In this document: piece after piece, positions 60,554 through 64,000 of the stretch
Layout of the letters: each line of letters opens with the position of its first letter
Numbering within the stretch: the first letter of the stretch is position 1
DNA from: an uncultured Allorhizobium sp.
Lineage (GTDB): Bacteria; Pseudomonadota; Alphaproteobacteria; Rhizobiales; Rhizobiaceae
Direction: 5' to 3'
Assembly (NCBI GenBank): GCA_958439205.1
Contig: OY288189.1
Location: 2,061,001-2,125,000, forward strand
DNA: 64,000 nt
The notes under the pieces: generated by a model
The model's database searches: none
What the model saw: the letters and a program-made list of their open reading frames with translations, nothing else
What the model was told of the DNA's origin: nothing
Translations under genes and position numbers: made by a program

Positions 60554-61444
60554 TCAGGTTTCGCGTGGCATGGCCCTGATATCCTCCAGGAGGCCGGGAC
60601 CGGTTGGTTTCCAGCCCAGTGCTGCCTGCGTCAGCACTGAGGACGCCGGCATGTCGAAGGTCGCAAAGCCCGACATCGCACCAAGATAATCCGGGGCCTG
60701 TTCTTCCGTCACGGATTGCACCGGAAGCTTGAACCGCTCACCGATCGCGTGAGCGATGTTGCGAAGGCTGATGCCTTCCTCATCGACGGCGTGGTAGCGC
60801 GCACCGCGTTCACCCTTTTCCAGGGCCAGCCGGTAGAGTAGGGCGGCATCGCTCACATGGCAGGCCGACCAGCGGGCGTCGCCAGTCCCGACGTAAGCTG
60901 CCGAGTTTCGCGCACGTGCCGCGTCGATGAGATAGCTCACCAGGCCCTGGCGCCTGATATCGTGAATTTGCGAGAGGCGGATGGTGATGAGGTTGACGCC
61001 CGCCTGAAGCAGGTCTTGCCCCGCCTTTTCGGACGCGATGCGCGGGTTCTTATGCTGGAGGTCGAGTACGGTTTCCTTGGCCAATTCGCCTGGGGTTGCG
61101 ATGCCCATGCCAATTGCCGAGGTGATCAGCATCGGCCGGTCGGAGCCTACGAGCGGCTTGCCAAGCGCTTCGATCGCGTCGGCATCCTTCCGGCAATTGG
61201 CCTCGTAGTTGGAGAAATCATGGTCGAAGGCGAGATGGATGACGGCATCCGCCCTGTCGGCTCCGCGGGAGAGGCTGTCCAAGTCCTCAAGCGTGCCCTG
61301 ATGCGCCTCCGCGCCCATCGCCCGCAGCCTGTCGGCGCCTTGTTCCGATCGGGTCAGGCCCAGCACCTGATGTCCGGCAGCGAGCAGTTCGGGAATGACG
61401 GCCGAGCCGATAAAGCCGGTGGCTCCCGTGATGAAGATTTGCAT
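60554..61444 (-). CDS. NAD(P)-dependent epimerase/reductase-like SDR
   Basis: A 296-residue extended or atypical SDR from MQIFITGATGFIGSAVIPEL. GATGFIG is the NAD(P) motif. A classical YxxxK is not seen; instead IASEKAGQDLLQAGVNLITIRLSQI occupies that region, so it may be an atypical reductase or NmrA-like sensor. It is transcribed away from the XRE regulator gene, and an inverted repeat lies between. It is therefore probably the regulator's target. Confidence 0.82.
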   Translation of the reverse strand: MQIFITGATGFIGSAVIPELLAAGHQVLGLTRSEQGADRLRAMGAEAHQGTLEDLDSLSRGADRADAVIHLAFDHDFSNYEANCRKDADAIEALGKPLVGSDRPMLITSAIGMGIATPGELAKETVLDLQHKNPRIASEKAGQDLLQAGVNLITIRLSQIHDIRRQGLVSYLIDAARARNSAAYVGTGDARWSACHVSDAALLYRLALEKGERGARYHAVDEEGISLRNIAHAIGERFKLPVQSVTEEQAPDYLGAMSGFATFDMPASSVLTQAALGWKPTGPGLLEDIRAMPRET

Positions 61445-61496
61445 GCCTGTATCCTTTCCAGTGAATGGGACAAGCAATGGCAGATCTGTTATCCTG

Positions 61497-61525
61497 TTAA
61501 AGTAGTGACTTTATCATGGTATAAT
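61497..61525 (+). promoter_or_regulatory. Promoter with operator-like inverted repeat in the divergent intergenic region
   Basis: TTAAAG (61497-61502) and TATAAT (61520-61525), 17 bases apart, form a good promoter for the regulator. TAAAGT-AGTG-ACTTTA (61498-61513) is a perfect inverted repeat overlapping the -35 element, placed to repress both directions. Confidence 0.55.
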
Positions 61526-61549
61526 TCCTCTCAGGATAGGTAGTCCTTC

Positions 61550-62377
61550 ATGGCCGCGACGACATTGGCGAGTTTTCTCCGCGACCGCAGGACGCGGCTG
61601 GACCCGGCGACCTTTGGCCTGTCCGGGCGCCGTCGCACGCCGGGTCTGCGGCGCGAGGAAATTGCCCAGCGAGCCAATATCAGTCCCACATGGTATACTT
61701 GGCTCGAACAGGGGCGCGGTGGTGCGCCCTCCGCCGATGTGCTCAACCGCATCGCTCGGGCGATGCTGCTGACGGAAGCGGAACGCGAGCACCTGTTCAT
61801 GCTGGGGCTGGGGCGTCCGCCCGAGGCGCGCTACACGTCCGTGGACGGCGTCAGCCCGCGCTTGCAGCGCTTCATCGACCGGGTCGACACCTGTCCTGCC
61901 GTGGTGAAGACCGCAACCTGGGATGTGGTTGCGTGGAACCGCGCGGCCACCATCGTTCTCTCCGATTACGGAAAGCTGCCGCCGGGCGAGCGCAACATGC
62001 TGCGATATCTGTTTCGCAATCCCGAGGTTCGCGCCAAGCAACATGACTGGGAGGCGATTGTGCGCTTTTCGATCGCTGCCTTTCGAGCCGATGCCGCCAG
62101 GGCCGGCGCGGTGTCACAGATCGGCGACCTCGTTGATGAGCTTTCCGAAGTGAGCGCCGACTTTCGTCGGATCTGGGCCGAGAACGAGATCAGTGTTCCC
62201 GGGGAAGGGGCAAAGCGGTTGGCGCATCCTGTCCTCGGCACCATCGATCTCGAATACTCCGCTTTCGCCGTCGACGGGCGGGTTGATCTCAACCTGATGG
62301 TCTATACGCCGGTCGATCCCGAGGTCGCAGATCGGATCCGCGCCCTGGTGGGCGATGAGCGACTGGTGTCGGTCTGA
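61550..62377 (+). CDS. XRE-family regulator with MmyB-like ligand-binding domain
   Basis: A 275-residue protein. Residues about 3-75 form an XRE helix-turn-helix (TLASFLRDRRTRLDPATFGL, GLRREEIAQRANISPTWYTWLEQGR). Residues about 100-260 form an MmyB-like domain (PAVVKTATWDVVAWNRAATIVLSDYG, RNMLRYLFRNPEVR). Members regulate an adjacent divergent gene, often encoding an SDR or reductase, in response to a small hydrophobic ligand. Here the divergent SDR gene fits exactly. Confidence 0.88.
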   Translation: MAATTLASFLRDRRTRLDPATFGLSGRRRTPGLRREEIAQRANISPTWYTWLEQGRGGAPSADVLNRIARAMLLTEAEREHLFMLGLGRPPEARYTSVDGVSPRLQRFIDRVDTCPAVVKTATWDVVAWNRAATIVLSDYGKLPPGERNMLRYLFRNPEVRAKQHDWEAIVRFSIAAFRADAARAGAVSQIGDLVDELSEVSADFRRIWAENEISVPGEGAKRLAHPVLGTIDLEYSAFAVDGRVDLNLMVYTPVDPEVADRIRALVGDERLVSV

Positions 62378-62504
62378 AACGGTCTGAGCGCCGTCGCGAA
62401 ATTGTCCCATTGCAAGCGTGGAGTGCTAGGAGTTGTAGTCCAGTGCTCACTTGAGTCCCCCCGTCTGCACTGACCCGCCGCCTCCCGTTTTCAGAGACAA
62501 TTTC

Positions 62505-64000
62505 ATGCTCCGCTATTTCGAGACCATCATCGTTCCTACCGCTCGGGAAACACCGGGCGATCCGCCGGAAGGGCTTCTGAATTTCTACTGGTTCTTCGTG
62601 CGCCAGGCGAAGGGGCTGTTTATCGCACTGTTGCTCGCGAGCCTCCTGGTCGCCATTGCCGATGCCGCGATCCCGGTGTTGATGGGGCGGCTTGTGGAGG
62701 TGCTGACCTCGACGCCGAAAGAACAGGTGTTTTCCGAAGCTTCCGGCCTGATCTTCGGGTTGATTGTCCTGGTCCTCGTCGTCCGCCCCTTGGTGACGAC
62801 GCTGCAGGGGCTGGTGCTCAACCAATCGATTGCGCCGGGTGTGACCAACATGGTCCGCTGGCAGAGCCACTGGCATGTCATCCGCCAGAACATCTCCTTC
62901 TTCCAGAATGATTTTGCCGGGCGCATCGGCTCGCGCATCCTGGAAATCGGCCACACGCTTCGAAGCTCGGTCGTCTCGATCATCTCGGTCGTGTGGTATC
63001 TCGCAGCGCTTGGCGTCATCACTTCGGCCTTTCTGGCAGCCGCCAGCTGGTGGCTGGTGCTGCCGGTGGCGCTCTGGACGATCGCCTATATCGGCTTCCT
63101 CATCCTGATCGTGCCGCAGATCCGCCGCGGCTCGAAGGCGATTGCCTATGCGCGCTCGGAAATGGTCGGCCGCATCGTCGACAGCTATACCAACATCATG
63201 ACGGTGAAGCTCTTCGCCCGCCCCGAGGAAGAGGATGCCTTTGTGCGCGAAAGCGTCGACAAACATACCGGCCGGATGATCACCCAGCATCGCTGGCTGT
63301 CGCTCTTCTCCATCGGCCTCGCCATCCTCTCCGGTCTCTTAATCGCCGGCACCACCTGGGTTGCCGTTAAGCTCTGGGTCGATGGCGCCATCGGCATCGA
63401 TGTCGTAGCCATGGTTCTGCCTATGACACTGCAGATCTCCGGTACATCCGCCCGCGTGGCGCAGGAAATCACCCAGATCTCCGATCAGGTCGGCACGGTG
63501 CACGAGGCGATGGAAACGATCGCCAAGCCGATCGGCCTCACCGACACGCCCGCTGCCCGGCCGCTGGTGGTCACCCAGGGCGCGATCCGCTTCGACGACG
63601 TCTCGTTCCACTATGGCCGCAAGGGCGGCATCATCGAGAACCTCTCGCTCGACATCAAACCCGGCGAACGGATCGGCCTTGTCGGCCGCTCGGGGGCGGG
63701 CAAGTCGACGCTGATGAACCTGCTCCTGCGCTTCTACGATCTCGAATCGGGTCGCATCACGATCGACGGTCAGGATGTGGCGCACACGACGCAAGCGAGC
63801 ATCCGCCAGAATATCTCGGTCGTGACGCAGGACACCTCGCTGCTGCATCGCTCGATCCACGACAACATCGCCTATGGCCGCCGCTCGGCCACGCGTGCCG
63901 AAGTGATCGAGGCAGCACGCCAGGCGCATGCGGTGGAATTCATCGAGCAGCTGTCCGACTGGAGCGGTCGCACCGGCTTCGATGCCCATGTCGGCGAGCG
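62505..64000 (+). CDS. ABC exporter (fused membrane and ATPase domains), C-terminus cut by window edge
   Basis: The first 498 residues of a type IV ABC exporter. Residues about 35-320 hold six membrane helices (LFIALLLASLLVAIADAA, GLIVLVLVVRPL and others). Then comes an ATPase domain with Walker A GRSGAGKST near residue 398 and the Q-loop VVTQDTSLLHRSI. The sequence ends before the signature and Walker B. It resembles multidrug or lipid exporters of the MsbA/Atu type, and the substrate is not predictable. A longer N-terminus (RETPGDPPEGLLNFYWFF) precedes the first helix. Confidence 0.85.
   Translation, partial: MLRYFETIIVPTARETPGDPPEGLLNFYWFFVRQAKGLFIALLLASLLVAIADAAIPVLMGRLVEVLTSTPKEQVFSEASGLIFGLIVLVLVVRPLVTTLQGLVLNQSIAPGVTNMVRWQSHWHVIRQNISFFQNDFAGRIGSRILEIGHTLRSSVVSIISVVWYLAALGVITSAFLAAASWWLVLPVALWTIAYIGFLILIVPQIRRGSKAIAYARSEMVGRIVDSYTNIMTVKLFARPEEEDAFVRESVDKHTGRMITQHRWLSLFSIGLAILSGLLIAGTTWVAVKLWVDGAIGIDVVAMVLPMTLQISGTSARVAQEITQISDQVGTVHEAMETIAKPIGLTDTPAARPLVVTQGAIRFDDVSFHYGRKGGIIENLSLDIKPGERIGLVGRSGAGKSTLMNLLLRFYDLESGRITIDGQDVAHTTQASIRQNISVVTQDTSLLHRSIHDNIAYGRRSATRAEVIEAARQAHAVEFIEQLSDWSGRTGFDAHVGE

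Overview
The window is high-GC chromosomal DNA from an alphaproteobacterium of the order Rhizobiales, most likely a Rhizobium/Agrobacterium-type member of the Rhizobiaceae. The markers are a fused trpE(G) gene with a WWW leader-peptide attenuator, a choXWV choline transporter, a NolR-like ArsR regulator, a short putA divergent from an Lrp-type putR, tandem TGA-N9-TCA (RirA/IRO) boxes before a heme receptor, a perfect CtrA box, and the palindromic dispersed repeats common in rhizobial genomes. No rRNA, tRNA, CRISPR, phage or insertion sequence was seen.

Layout. 1-8 kb: a truncated polysaccharide deacetylase, an NnrU-family membrane protein, a YfgM-like TPR protein with der, a GT4 glycosyltransferase, a cytosolic alpha-glucosidase coupled to an AAC(6')-like acetyltransferase, and a potassium channel with a C-terminal zinc ribbon. 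8-18 kb: a broken yoeB toxin relic, adenine deaminase, an AhpD-like protein, a Tat-exported cyclase whose ribosome-binding site sits in a hairpin, an aldose-epimerase-like protein, small hypotheticals, a rhodanese, a DCC-family protein, an SDR, a LivJ-type binding protein and an omega-transaminase. 18-23 kb: the NolR-like regulator, a HugZ-like protein, choXWV and a cytochrome c. 23.4-30 kb: a compact five-gene operon of a coiled-coil protein, an unknown protein, an unusual AAA+ ATPase, another unknown protein and a single-pass DUF2333-like membrane protein. 30-41 kb: a flavoprotein, a LuxR solo, putR/putA, a YqhA-type protein, fhs, the heme receptor and an extensin-like protein. 41-51.5 kb: trpL-trpE(G), a ParDE-like toxin-antitoxin pair, a CDF metal exporter, queF, a chemotaxis receptor and a cystine-type ABC transporter. 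51.7-58 kb: a HupE-like protein, then a locus combining a CsgG/HfaB-family outer-membrane lipoprotein with one small and two large curlin-like repeat proteins. 58-64 kb: a GST, selO, a divergent SDR/XRE-regulator pair and a truncated ABC exporter.

The best candidate for an under-described system is the amyloid-like / holdfast-anchor-like locus at 53.0-57.4 kb. Its CsgG-type secretion pore, a small HfaA-like subunit and two secreted proteins with regular Q/N repeats suggest surface fibre or polar anchor assembly. A perfect CtrA site in the long leader of the first gene hints at cell-cycle control. The AAA+ operon at 23.4-30.0 kb is the second candidate. It is clearly one functional unit by overlap and spacing, but none of its proteins has an obvious known role.
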